38,249 nt of DNA from Dermatophilus congolensis. Its GTDB lineage: Bacteria; Actinomycetota; Actinomycetes; Actinomycetales; Dermatophilaceae. Positions 17,401-25,632 of the stretch are shown here, in pieces. Made by a program: the position numbers and the translations under genes. Under the pieces are notes generated by a model, which saw only the letters and a program-made list of their open reading frames with translations, did not search any database and had not been told where the DNA came from. The stretch lies in the NCBI GenBank assembly GCA_030538115.1, contig JAUNUP010000027.1, positions 1 through 38,249 of the forward strand, written 5' to 3'. Position 1 is the first letter of the stretch. Each line of letters opens with the position of its first letter.

Positions 17401-18678
17401 CTATGCGGAGGCTAGAGCAGCATGGACCGACTCAAGCATCCCCTGGAACGTGGCCTGACCGGCCGGGATGTCCAAGCTGTCCCCGAATGCGGAGCCGAGC
17501 ATCAGGCCATCGAGAAGGCGCGTCACCGCCCAGGCGACGTGTGCGGCGTGCTCGTCTCCGGCAGGCGAGTGCCAGGCATCGGATAGCCACGCGGCCAAGT
17601 TGCGTTCCAGACGCACGGCTGCGTCGAGAATGGCCTGCCCAGCCGAAGTCGGCGGGTCTTGCCGTTGAACCTTGAGGAGCAACCCCGACTTGGTGGTGTT
17701 AGGGCTGACCCTCACAGTGGCGAGCGTTTCGCCGAGGGCAGATGCGAGATGCTGGGCCCAGTCAGGCGAAGGCGTCGGTAGTGACTCCAGGGGGGCCATG
17801 AGTGCGATGAACGGCCCCGCTACAGCGGCCTCGACGAGCGCGTCCTTGTCCTTGTATCTCCAGTACAACGAGCTCCGGGTCAGTCCGGTCTGTTTGCTGA
17901 TCCGCCCGATGGTGGCGCCCTCGTAGCCGCGTAAGGCGATGAGGGCTCTCGTGACCTTGAGCAGGTTCTCGTCACTGTTCGCGGGCAGCGGTTGCGTCGT
18001 ACGAGGTGATGCCAGCGCCGTGGGGGATCCGCCTACGGCATCGGGATCGGCCAGGACCCGCAGGAACGTCGCCTCAAGGAACTGCGCCAGTACGTGGGCT
18101 CGCGGGCCTGCAGCGTCGTCGGAGACCGTCACATCTGAGACGTAGTGTCCGTCGAGAAACGCCATCGTCCATGACGTGAGACGTTGGGCTGCGGTGGAGT
18201 CAGGGATTGCGACCTTGAGGCCCGCGGTGGAGAGTGCGTCACCCCACCAGCGCAGGATGCGCTCGCGGGCACTGCCCCGTCGGGCCTGGAAGGGAGCCTG
18301 CACCTGGGGCTTCTGCGCACTGCCCTCTAACGCGAGCATGATGCCGATTCGGAGCGGCGCCTCGGACTCTGCGACCGCCATCTCCGGCGTGAGCACATCG
18401 ATCATCTGGTCGAGGCGCGAACGGTCCGGATCGAAGTGCGCCCAGGGCCTCGGGTCAGGCAGCGGGCGGCCACCGTACGAGCTCTCCAGAGCGGCTGCGA
18501 TGAGGTCGTCCTTTGTGCCGAAAAGCCAGTAGATCGAGCTCGCCGGTCGTCCCGTCGCCTCTGTGATGCGGGCGATTGTCGTGTTGTCGAACCCGTACCG
18601 ACTCACGAGGGCGACGGTGGCGTCGAGGATCACCTGTTCGCTCACCTCGCCCCGCGCGTTACGGCCGGTTCGCCCCAT
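17401..18678 (-). CDS. Tandem-fused double TetR-family regulator
   Basis: A 425-residue protein made of two complete TetR modules in one chain. The first DNA-binding domain is at residues 13-62 (VILDATVALVSRYGFDNTTI, then PASSIYWLFGTKDDL). The second is at 236-285 (NLLKVTRALIALRGYEGATI, then TRSSLYWRYKDKDAL). Each is followed by a helical ligand/dimer domain of about 150 residues. The two HTHs resemble each other, so duplication and fusion is likely. The usual TetR length is about 200. ATG 18678 follows GAAGGGA with 8 nt spacing. It is divergent from the IclR gene across a palindrome-rich gap and is the obvious autoregulator of that region. Its ligand is unknown, probably a pathway intermediate. 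Confidence 0.88.
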   Translation of the reverse strand: MGRTGRNARGEVSEQVILDATVALVSRYGFDNTTIARITEATGRPASSIYWLFGTKDDLIAAALESSYGGRPLPDPRPWAHFDPDRSRLDQMIDVLTPEMAVAESEAPLRIGIMLALEGSAQKPQVQAPFQARRGSARERILRWWGDALSTAGLKVAIPDSTAAQRLTSWTMAFLDGHYVSDVTVSDDAAGPRAHVLAQFLEATFLRVLADPDAVGGSPTALASPRTTQPLPANSDENLLKVTRALIALRGYEGATIGRISKQTGLTRSSLYWRYKDKDALVEAAVAGPFIALMAPLESLPTPSPDWAQHLASALGETLATVRVSPNTTKSGLLLKVQRQDPPTSAGQAILDAAVRLERNLAAWLSDAWHSPAGDEHAAHVAWAVTRLLDGLMLGSAFGDSLDIPAGQATFQGMLESVHAALASA

Positions 18679-18756
18679 GTCTGCATCCCTTCGTCATCGG
18701 TCTGAGTCTCGCAGGTCCGGAACGGGTGCGGGAGATCCCTTGCCAGGCTCTGGAAC

Positions 18757-18781
18757 GATCGCTACAGTCAATGTACCGATC
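18757..18781. promoter_or_regulatory. Operator palindrome 1 upstream of the IclR and TetR genes
   Basis: GATCG-C-TACA at 18757-18766 and its mirror TGTA-C-CGATC at 18772-18781 surround GTCAA, which gives a near-perfect 25-bp palindrome of TetR-operator size. Its left half GATCGCTACA recurs as GATCACTACA at 18778-18787, exactly 21 nt away (two helical turns). Confidence 0.65.
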
Positions 18782-18789
18782 ACTACAAT
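18761..18789 (+). promoter_or_regulatory. Candidate promoter of the IclR gene
   Basis: GCTACA (18761-18766) and TACAAT (18784-18789) are separated by 17 nt, 33 nt upstream of the IclR start. Both boxes lie inside the two operator palindromes, so a bound regulator would block RNA polymerase. Confidence 0.5.
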
Positions 18790-18795
18790 AGTGAT
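18779..18795. promoter_or_regulatory. Operator palindrome 2 (perfect 7-bp arms)
   Basis: ATCACTA-CAA-TAGTGAT is a perfect 17-bp palindrome that overlaps the first palindrome by 3 nt and covers the candidate -10 box of the IclR gene. It shares the RCTACA half-site with palindrome 1, so one protein with two DNA-binding domains could span both. Confidence 0.65.
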
Positions 18796-18821
18796 GCAGG
18801 CCACATAGTAGTGGAGGGGAC

Positions 18822-19604
18822 ATGACCGCGATCGCACACGTGGACAGCACCGAGTCCGGAGCGAGCCTCCAGACGACTTCGGTTCTCAAGGCGCTGCACC
18901 TCCTCGAGGTCTTCCGTAACGGCGCAGATCGTCTCGGTGTCAGCGAGATCGCTCGACGTGCGGGCATTCCCACGTCGACGGCGTACCGGCTATTGGCGCA
19001 CCTCGTCGAGGCCCGTTTCGTCGTGAAGGAGGGCACCCTCTATCGCCCCGGCGGGCGCCTGTTCGAGCTCGGCGATCGAGTGGCCGATTCGAGCCTGGAA
19101 GTCCTGCGGGAGAAGGCGTCGCCGTACCTCGGAGACCTCTACATGCGCTTCGGCTTCACCACCAGGCTGGGAGTTCTCGACGGCACCGACGTGATCATCG
19201 TCGACAAGATCGTGGGGCTGCACAGCCTGCCTGCGCCCACGCCGGTGGGCGGACGAGTCGCCGCCACGTGTACCGCTCTCGGCAAGGTCCTGCTCGCGTG
19301 GCAGTCGGGTGCCGTCGTGGCAGAGACGCTTTCCTCACCCCTTCAACGGATGACACGGCACTCGGTCTCCAATGCCAACGTCCTGCACGGTCAACTGCTC
19401 GAAGCCCGAAAGACCGGTCTCGCCTACGACCGAGAGGAGTCGGGGCTCGGGCGGGTGTGCGTTGCCGCTCCGATCGTCTCGGGCCGGAAGGTCGTCGCCG
19501 CCATCAGCGTCTCGGCCCCCAGCCACCGCGCACAACTCGACAAGCCCGCTCGTGCACTGCTCGAAGCAGCCGCGCGAATCGGTGCCGATCTCGGGCGGGA
19601 TTGA
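18822..19604 (+). CDS. IclR-family transcriptional regulator
   Basis: A 260-residue IclR protein. The N-terminal winged helix is at about residues 20-75 (SVLKALHLLEVFRN, LGVSEIARRAGIPTSTAYRLLAHL). The C-terminal ligand-binding domain is at about 90-258 (RLGVLDGTDVIIVDKI, ATCTALGKVLLAW, GLAYDREESGLGRVCVAAPI). GGAGG lies 4 nt before the ATG. It is co-oriented with and directly upstream of the transporter-CoA-transferase operon and lies inside the catabolic island. It probably senses the imported acid or an early intermediate. A palindrome with IclR-type arms lies in the divergent promoter at 14889-14903. Confidence 0.93.
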   Translation: MTAIAHVDSTESGASLQTTSVLKALHLLEVFRNGADRLGVSEIARRAGIPTSTAYRLLAHLVEARFVVKEGTLYRPGGRLFELGDRVADSSLEVLREKASPYLGDLYMRFGFTTRLGVLDGTDVIIVDKIVGLHSLPAPTPVGGRVAATCTALGKVLLAWQSGAVVAETLSSPLQRMTRHSVSNANVLHGQLLEARKTGLAYDREESGLGRVCVAAPIVSGRKVVAAISVSAPSHRAQLDKPARALLEAAARIGADLGRD

Positions 19605-19655
19605 TTCGCCGGTATTGCATGGGCCGGAAAGGTCGCGTTGTCGTCAACGCACCGC

Positions 19656-19704
19656 CACGCATAGCGTCATGAACAAGTAGAAACCTCGAATCACACGCAT
19701 AGCG
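19656..19704. repeat. Direct repeat CACGCATAGCG upstream of the importer
   Basis: The 11-mer CACGCATAGCG occurs at 19656-19666 and again at 19694-19704, 38 nt apart, in the 185-nt gap before the lipoprotein gene. It may be a pair of regulator half-sites. The gap has no other clear feature. Confidence 0.45.
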
Positions 19705-19789
19705 GTTTTCGCGGAGACGGGTTCACGAAGTCCCTCGAGAGCACTCCGCCAACTAATCCTTGATTTCATTCCTCAGTTTGGAGACTGCC

Positions 19790-20803
19790 ATGTCACACAC
19801 CTTCACGAACCGCTTCGGTCGCCGCACGATCGCCGGCGCAGCAGTGGCCTTTCTCGCGCTGGGTCTCGCGGCCTGCGGCACGACCGAGTCCGGTTCGGGA
19901 CAGACGGGAGCCGGGACGACGCTCACGGTCGGAACTGCGCCGTCACTGTCCGGCCTGGGTGTGCACGGCGCCGTGGCGGGCGGCGAGTTCACCAAGCAGG
20001 GCCTGACGGTCAACGCTGTCCCGAACAAGTCGGCCAACGACACCGTGCCGCAGTTGCTCAACGGTCAGGTCCAGATCGCCATGATGGACACCGTCACCTT
20101 CATGCAGGCTCGTGGTCAGGGTCTTCCCGTCAAGATCGTCGCCCCCGCAGGTCTGCAGTCCACTGACGGAGGCGCGGGCGTGATGTCCGCCGCCAGCATC
20201 GTCGCCGTGGACGGCTCAAACATCGACGCTCCTGCCGGTCTCGTGGGCAAGAAGGTCGCGGTCGCCGGCATCAAGACCCAGACATGGATGAACATCAGGG
20301 CGATCGTCGATGCCGCTGGTGGCGACTCCTCGAAGATCGAATTCGTCGAGGTCCCCCCGGCACAGATGGTGGATCTGCTCAAGCGCGGCGAGGTCAACGC
20401 GGCGGTGCCGAATGAGCCCCTCGCCTCCCAGGCGATCGCCAACAGCGGAGTTCACCTGGTTCACAACACCGATGTGCCCGGAAACAAGGGTGTTCCGAGT
20501 TCTGTGTACGTGGCGAGCGAGCAATTCATCGCGGGCAATGCCGACACCATCGACAAGTTCGCCAAGGCGATGTTCGCGTCGGCCGCCAAGGTGAACTCCG
20601 ACAAGGCTTTCGCGGCCAAGGTCGCCGAGGAACAGCTCAAGTTCACGCCCGACAAGCTGACCCACGCCTTCTACCAGACCCAGGGATCCGAGGCGATCAA
20701 CCCGGCAGACCTCGACAAGGTCGCATCGCTTGCTGTGAAGTACCAGATTCTGCCCAGCGCCCCCACGACCGCCGACCTTCTTCACCAGGGCAGCGGTAAG
20801 TGA
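19790..20803 (+). CDS. ABC importer substrate-binding lipoprotein (NMT1/SsuA-like)
   Basis: A 337-residue protein with a signal peptide (Arg10-Arg12, hydrophobic 14-26) and lipobox LAAC, Cys29 being the lipidated residue. The mature part is a type II periplasmic-binding fold of the NMT1/SsuA/nitrate-taurine class: EFTKQGLTVNAVPNKSANDTVPQLLNGQVQIAMMDTVTF, then the hinge segment LVGKKVAVAGIKTQTWMNIRAIVD. GGAG lies 8 nt before ATG 19790. Members bind sulfonates, nitrate, pyrimidine precursors or aromatic acids such as phthalate, so the ligand cannot be fixed from the family. The genomic context argues for an aromatic or dicarboxylic acid. Confidence 0.88.
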   Translation: MSHTFTNRFGRRTIAGAAVAFLALGLAACGTTESGSGQTGAGTTLTVGTAPSLSGLGVHGAVAGGEFTKQGLTVNAVPNKSANDTVPQLLNGQVQIAMMDTVTFMQARGQGLPVKIVAPAGLQSTDGGAGVMSAASIVAVDGSNIDAPAGLVGKKVAVAGIKTQTWMNIRAIVDAAGGDSSKIEFVEVPPAQMVDLLKRGEVNAAVPNEPLASQAIANSGVHLVHNTDVPGNKGVPSSVYVASEQFIAGNADTIDKFAKAMFASAAKVNSDKAFAAKVAEEQLKFTPDKLTHAFYQTQGSEAINPADLDKVASLAVKYQILPSAPTTADLLHQGSGK

Positions 20804-21648
20804 TGACGGCAGTCACCGACCGCGGGCAGAAACCTGCGGTCCCTGCAAAGGTAGGGGCGCGTCCTCGAAAGAAGGAATGGCACCCTAACGCGCTGCACAA
20901 GTCCGGGGCCATTCTCGCTGTGCTGGTCTTGTGGCATTTGCTGACCTTGTCGGGGCTGCCCGGCACCGAGAGCCTGCCCAGTCCGATCGAAGTCCTTGCC
21001 TCGCTCGTGCAACTCATGGGGTCGTCGACGTTCTGGGTTGCGATCGCAACGACGATGCGCTCGTGGGCCATCGGGCTTGCGCTGTGCTGCCTCATCGGGA
21101 TTCCCGCCGGTCTTCTGCTCGGCGCGTCCAAACCCGCCACGGTCAGCACCCGGTGGATTCTCGACTTCTTCCGCACGATCCCCACGATCGCCCTATTGCC
21201 GCTGATCCTGCTGCTCTTCGGTCCGACCATGCGGATGGAACTGACCATGATCGTGCTGTCTGCGGTCTGGCCGATGCTGATTCAGTCCATGTACGCGGTG
21301 AAGCAGATCGAACCGTTGCACAAGTGGGTCATGCGCGTCTTCCGAATCGGATTCGCCGACAGGCTCCGCTACTTGTGGGCGCCGAGCGTCGCGCTGTTCG
21401 TCTCGACAGGTATGCGCCTTGCCGCCACCATGTCGTTGCTCATGGCCATCGCGGCGGAGTACATCGGCGGCGCGCCAGGTATCGGGCAGCAACTGTCGTA
21501 CATGGAGCAGGCTCTGGACCGCCCCGGTGTCTTCGCCTACGCGATCACCGCCGGCACCATCGGCTTCCTCATCAACGTCCTCCTGCAGACAGGCCAGGAT
21601 CGGCTGCTGTGGTGGCACCCCATCATCCGTGAAAGGCGCAGCCGATGA
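20803..21648 (+). CDS. ABC importer permease 1 (SsuC-like)
   Basis: A 281-residue inner-membrane permease with about six membrane helices and a BPD_transp_1 domain. The coupling (EAA-type) loop lies near RIGFADRLRYLWAPSVALFVSTGMRLA and is followed by AAEYIGGAPGIG. It has a 35-residue Lys/Arg-rich cytoplasmic N-terminus. ATG 20803 overlaps the lipoprotein stop (TGATG); a GTG at 20800 is an alternative. It probably pairs with the next permease as a heterodimer. Confidence 0.9.
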   Translation: MTAVTDRGQKPAVPAKVGARPRKKEWHPNALHKSGAILAVLVLWHLLTLSGLPGTESLPSPIEVLASLVQLMGSSTFWVAIATTMRSWAIGLALCCLIGIPAGLLLGASKPATVSTRWILDFFRTIPTIALLPLILLLFGPTMRMELTMIVLSAVWPMLIQSMYAVKQIEPLHKWVMRVFRIGFADRLRYLWAPSVALFVSTGMRLAATMSLLMAIAAEYIGGAPGIGQQLSYMEQALDRPGVFAYAITAGTIGFLINVLLQTGQDRLLWWHPIIRERRSR

Positions 21649-22403
21649 GACACGTGAAAAGTCTTGCCTGGGAATTCTGGCTCCCGGTCGCGCTGATCGT
21701 GGTGTGGCTCGTTGCCTCAGCCGGGAGTAAGTCACTCTATTTCCCGCCGTTGTCCCGGATTCTCGAAACCACAGCAAGCGTGTGGTTCTTCGAGGGGATC
21801 GTGACGGACCTCGTACCCAGCATCCTGCGCATCCTCGTCGGATTCGGACTCGCTCTCGTCGTCGGGATCTCGTTCGGCGTGTTCCTCGGCCTCCTGCCGA
21901 AATTCGAAGAGACCATCCGTCCGATCCTCGAGTTCCTACGGGCCACGCCCGGCGTCGCGATTCTTCCCATCGCGACCATCTTCCTGGGCATCGGAGACGA
22001 GATGAAGATCTTCCTCATCGCGCTGGCCGCAATGTGGCCGATTCTGCTCAACACCATCGACGGCGTTCGATCGGTTGAGCCGGTCCTGCTCGCAATGGCT
22101 CGGAGCTATCGGTTGACTCGTAAAGACCGCATTGTCCAGATCTACATGCCCAACGCGGCGCCTGCGATTTTCGCCGGCGGGCGGCTGTCCCTCGCGATCG
22201 CCACCGTCGTCATGGTCGTCACGGAGATGGTCGGTTCGCCTGGGGGCATCGGGTACTTCGTGCTCGACGCGCAGCGATCGTTCCAGATGCTCAACATGTG
22301 GTCCGGGATCGTCATGCTCGGTCTGCTGGGCTACGCCCTCAACCTCGTGTTCCGCTTCGTCGAAACCCACATTCTCGCCTGGCACCATCAGAAGAACGCT
22401 TAG
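21645..22403 (+). CDS. ABC importer permease 2 (SsuC-like)
   Basis: A 252-residue permease paralogous to the preceding one, with LVPSILRILVGFGLALVVGI, the EAA-type loop SYRLTRKDRIVQIYMPNAAPAIFAGGRLSLA and VTEMVGSPGGIGYF. ATG 21645 overlaps the previous stop by 4 nt (ATGA). Two different permeases per transporter, rather than a homodimer as in SsuC, resemble the phthalate-type and riboflavin/pyrimidine-type importers of actinobacteria. Confidence 0.9.
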   Translation: MRHVKSLAWEFWLPVALIVVWLVASAGSKSLYFPPLSRILETTASVWFFEGIVTDLVPSILRILVGFGLALVVGISFGVFLGLLPKFEETIRPILEFLRATPGVAILPIATIFLGIGDEMKIFLIALAAMWPILLNTIDGVRSVEPVLLAMARSYRLTRKDRIVQIYMPNAAPAIFAGGRLSLAIATVVMVVTEMVGSPGGIGYFVLDAQRSFQMLNMWSGIVMLGLLGYALNLVFRFVETHILAWHHQKNA

Positions 22404-22412
22404 GAGTACCAC

Positions 22413-23219
22413 GTGACCACCCAATCGACCTCACCGCTGCCGCCGGGATCTCCGCTCCTCTCGGTCGAGAACCTGGGCATGACCTTCGGCACTCACGAAG
22501 TTCTCGGTGGCCTCGACTTCGACGTGCGGGCAGGCGAGTTCATGTGCATCGTGGGCCCCTCGGGCGCCGGCAAGACAACTCTGCTGCAGTGCCTTTCGGG
22601 GTTGCTAAAGCCGACCACCGGCCACGTGTCTCTGCTCGGCCAGGAGGTTACGGAGCCTCCGGCCGAGATGGCCATCGTCTTCCAGGATTACTCCCGCTCA
22701 CTGTTGCCCTGGCTCTCGATCGAGCACAACGTCGCGCTACCGCTCAAGTCGGCTGGCGTCGCGAAGAAGGAGCGCCACGACAAGGCACAGGCGGCGCTGG
22801 CCGAGGTGGGCCTGGACGGCCACATGCACAAGTATCCGTGGCAGTTGTCGGGCGGAATGCAGCAGCGTGTGGCCATCGCGCGAGCGCTCGCCTACGCGCC
22901 GTCGATCGTTCTCATGGATGAGCCGTTCGCCTCCGTCGACGCCCAGACCCGCGCCGACCTCGAAGACCTGACGCTGGCGGTGAAACGCCACCTCGGGATC
23001 ACGATTCTCCTCGTCACGCACGACATCGACGAGGCGGTCTACCTCTCCGACCGCGTGCTCGTGCTCGGCAACAAGCCCACCCAGGTGGTCGACCTCGTCG
23101 AAACGCACCTCGGTGACGACCGCGACCAGATCGAAACCAAGGCCACACAGGAGTTCGCCGACCTGCGGACACGCGTCTATCAGCAGATCCGCACCGAAAA
23201 TCCGGCCGCGACGTCGTGA
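22413..23219 (+). CDS. ABC importer ATPase (SsuB-like)
   Basis: A 268-residue nucleotide-binding subunit. Walker A is GPSGAGKTT, the Q loop is VFQDYSRSLLPW, the signature is LSGGMQQR, Walker B is IVLMDEPFASVD and the switch His is in VTHDIDEA. It resembles the SsuB/TauB/NrtD class. Start GTG 22413 follows AGGAG, 9 nt after the permease 2 stop. It energises uptake by the two permeases. Its stop overlaps the next gene's GTG. Confidence 0.94.
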   Translation: MTTQSTSPLPPGSPLLSVENLGMTFGTHEVLGGLDFDVRAGEFMCIVGPSGAGKTTLLQCLSGLLKPTTGHVSLLGQEVTEPPAEMAIVFQDYSRSLLPWLSIEHNVALPLKSAGVAKKERHDKAQAALAEVGLDGHMHKYPWQLSGGMQQRVAIARALAYAPSIVLMDEPFASVDAQTRADLEDLTLAVKRHLGITILLVTHDIDEAVYLSDRVLVLGNKPTQVVDLVETHLGDDRDQIETKATQEFADLRTRVYQQIRTENPAATS

Positions 23220-24391
23220 ACGACCAGCAGCGGCCGATGCCCCTCGACGGCATCGTCGTCGCGGACTTCAGCCGGGTGCTCGCCGGACCTCTCGCGACCA
23301 TGACCCTGGCAGACCTCGGTGCGCGCGTCATCAAGATCGAGCGTCCGGGCTCGGGTGACGACACGCGCACCTGGGGCCCGCCCTGGTCGGAGCACGGATC
23401 GACCTACTTCGAATCGGTCAACAGGGGCAAGGAGTCGATAGCCCTCGACCTGTTCGACGCCGACGACCTCTCCACCGCGAAGACTCTGGCCGCACGAGCC
23501 GACGTCGTGATCCACAACTTCAAGCACGGCACGATGGAGCGGCTCGGGCTCGGTTACGACGACGTCAAGGCGGTCAACTCCGCCGTCGTCTATTGCGCGG
23601 TCAGCGGGTTCGGCAGCAGTGAGGGCCGCGACCTGCTCGGTTACGACTTCATCGTCCAGGCGGTGGGGGGCCTCATGAGCATCACAGGTCACCCGGGTGA
23701 GCCGATGAAGGCAGGCGTCGCACTCATCGACGTTCTCACCGGCAAGGACGCCACGATCGGCATCCTCGCCGCGCTCGCAGCACGGTCGCGTACTGGCCTG
23801 GGCGACTTCATCGAGGTATCGCTGCTGAGCAGCGGGCTGGCAGCACTCGTCAATCAAGGACAGGCTGCCTTGGAAACGGGGATCGCCCCTTCAGGCAGGT
23901 CGAACCAGCACCCGAGCATCGCGCCCTACGAGACCCTGCGCGCGCGCGACGCCGAATTCGCGGTGGCCTGCGGTAACGATGGCCAGTTCGCGCGCCTGGC
24001 CCAGGCCTTGGACCTGACCGAACTCGCCCAGGATGACCGCTTCGACACCAATCCTCATCGAGTCGAACACCGGGAGGAACTGGTCACCGTGCTCGAGGCG
24101 CGGCTAGCTAGTGAAGACGCCGACACGTGGGTGGCGCGGCTCAACGCAGCCGATGTGCCGGCGGGCAAGGTGAACTCTGTTCCCGAAGCGATCGAACTCG
24201 CCAGTTCGCTCGGTCTGCGGCCCCTCGTCAAGGTTGGTGCCGGCCACACGCCTCAGCTACGCCATCCCATCGACTGGACGAATCATCGACCCTCACGGCC
24301 CACTGCACCACCGCAACTCGGCGAACAAGATCGAGACGTTCGCCGATGGCTCGCACACACGACCTCCCCCGAAAACGACACCCAGAGGTGA
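23216..24391 (+). CDS. CaiB/BaiF (family III) CoA-transferase, glutarate CoA-transferase candidate
   Basis: A 391-residue family III CoA-transferase. N-terminal LAGPLATMTLADLGARVIKIERPGSGDDTR is a hallmark, and VNRGKESIALDL follows. Asp172 in ALIDVLTGK aligns with the catalytic Asp that forms the aspartyl-CoA anhydride in formyl-CoA transferase. GTG 23216 overlaps the ATPase stop as GTGA, so the gene is in the importer operon. Because the next gene is glutaryl-CoA dehydrogenase, the best guess is succinyl-CoA:glutarate (or similar diacid) CoA transfer, like mammalian SUGCT. Substrate specificity is inferred from context only. Confidence 0.88.
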   Translation: MNDQQRPMPLDGIVVADFSRVLAGPLATMTLADLGARVIKIERPGSGDDTRTWGPPWSEHGSTYFESVNRGKESIALDLFDADDLSTAKTLAARADVVIHNFKHGTMERLGLGYDDVKAVNSAVVYCAVSGFGSSEGRDLLGYDFIVQAVGGLMSITGHPGEPMKAGVALIDVLTGKDATIGILAALAARSRTGLGDFIEVSLLSSGLAALVNQGQAALETGIAPSGRSNQHPSIAPYETLRARDAEFAVACGNDGQFARLAQALDLTELAQDDRFDTNPHRVEHREELVTVLEARLASEDADTWVARLNAADVPAGKVNSVPEAIELASSLGLRPLVKVGAGHTPQLRHPIDWTNHRPSRPTAPPQLGEQDRDVRRWLAHTTSPENDTQR

Positions 24392-24396
24392 GACTC

Positions 24397-25593
24397 ATGG
24401 CCCACGCCCACAACCCCGCTCCGCTCGACCCGAACGACCTGATCAGCATCGACTCGATGCTCACCGACGAGGAGAAGGACATCCGTGCCGCGGTGCGGCA
24501 GGTGTGCGAGAACGTAGTCGAGCCTGGCATCCGCGACTGGTACCGCACGGGTGACCTGCCGGTTCGTGAGCTGGCCAGGGAGTTCGGCAAGACCGGGCTG
24601 CTCGGCATGCACCTGGAGGGGTACGGCTGCGCAGGCATGAGCGCGGTCGATTACGGCCTTGCGTGCCTCGAGCTGGAGGCTGCCGACTCCGGTATCCGTT
24701 CGCTCGTCTCGGTTCAGGGATCGCTGGCGATGTTCGCCATCTGGCGTTGGGGCACCGAGGAGCAGAAGCAGGAGTGGCTGCCGCGCATGGCCACCGGCGA
24801 GGCAATCGGGTGTTTCGGTCTCACCGAGCCCGATCACGGCTCTGACCCCGCTTCCATGCGCACCCGCGCCCGCCGCGACGGTGACGACTGGGTGCTCAAC
24901 GGGGCCAAGATGTGGATCACCAACGGCACCGTTGCCGACGTGGCCGTCGTGTGGGCCAACGCGGGCGAGGAGAACGGCGGCATCCGCGGATTCGTCGTTC
25001 CCACTACGACCAGTGGTTTCAGCGCGCCGGAGATCACCACCAAGATGTCGCTGCGTGCGTCCGTCACCTCCGAGCTGGTGCTCGACAACGTGCGCCTGCC
25101 TGCTGACGCGATCTTCCCCGAGGTGAAGGGCCTCAAGGGGCCGCTGTCGTGCCTGTCGGAAGCGCGCTACGGCATCATCTGGGGTGCCATCGGAGCCGCG
25201 CGCTCGTCGCTGCAGACCGCCCGCGACTACTCGGTCGAGCGCACCCAATTCGGCAAGCCCCTCGCCGGATTCCAACTCACCCAGGGCAAACTCGCCCACA
25301 TGGCCACAGAGGTCTACCTCGGCGAGTTGCTCGCCCTGCACCTGGGGCGCCTCAAGGACTCGGTCGGGCTGCGCCCCGAGCAGGTCAGTGTCGGCAAGTA
25401 CAACAACGTCACCAAGGCCATCGAGGTATGCCGCACCGCCCGCACGATCCTCGGCGCGAACGGGATCTCCGACGAGTTCCCGATCATGCGACACGCGAAC
25501 AACCTGGAGTCGGTGCTCACGTACGAGGGCACCGCCGAGATGCACGCCCTCACCATCGGTAGGGGCCTCACCGGCGTCGCGGCCTTCCGCTGA
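24397..25593 (+). CDS. gcdH: Glutaryl-CoA dehydrogenase
   Basis: A 398-residue FAD enzyme of the glutaryl-CoA dehydrogenase branch of the acyl-CoA dehydrogenases. It oxidises and decarboxylates glutaryl-CoA to crotonyl-CoA. Diagnostic strings are DSGIRSLVSVQGSL (Arg101, matching the substrate-carboxylate Arg94 of the human enzyme), CFGLTEPDHGSDP, WITNGTVADVAVVW, SLRASVTSELVLD, ARYGIIWGAIGAA and LTYEGTAEMHAL (Glu377, catalytic base). ATG 24397 follows AGAGGTGAG, which overlaps the end of the CoA-transferase gene. The longer open frame reaching back to 24127 lies inside that gene and is not used. Together with the transferase it forms a glutarate to crotonyl-CoA module. Confidence 0.92.
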   Translation: MAHAHNPAPLDPNDLISIDSMLTDEEKDIRAAVRQVCENVVEPGIRDWYRTGDLPVRELAREFGKTGLLGMHLEGYGCAGMSAVDYGLACLELEAADSGIRSLVSVQGSLAMFAIWRWGTEEQKQEWLPRMATGEAIGCFGLTEPDHGSDPASMRTRARRDGDDWVLNGAKMWITNGTVADVAVVWANAGEENGGIRGFVVPTTTSGFSAPEITTKMSLRASVTSELVLDNVRLPADAIFPEVKGLKGPLSCLSEARYGIIWGAIGAARSSLQTARDYSVERTQFGKPLAGFQLTQGKLAHMATEVYLGELLALHLGRLKDSVGLRPEQVSVGKYNNVTKAIEVCRTARTILGANGISDEFPIMRHANNLESVLTYEGTAEMHALTIGRGLTGVAAFR

Positions 25594-25632
25594 GCCGCGC
25601 ATCGTCGCGGACACGACTGCTACGGATCGAGA

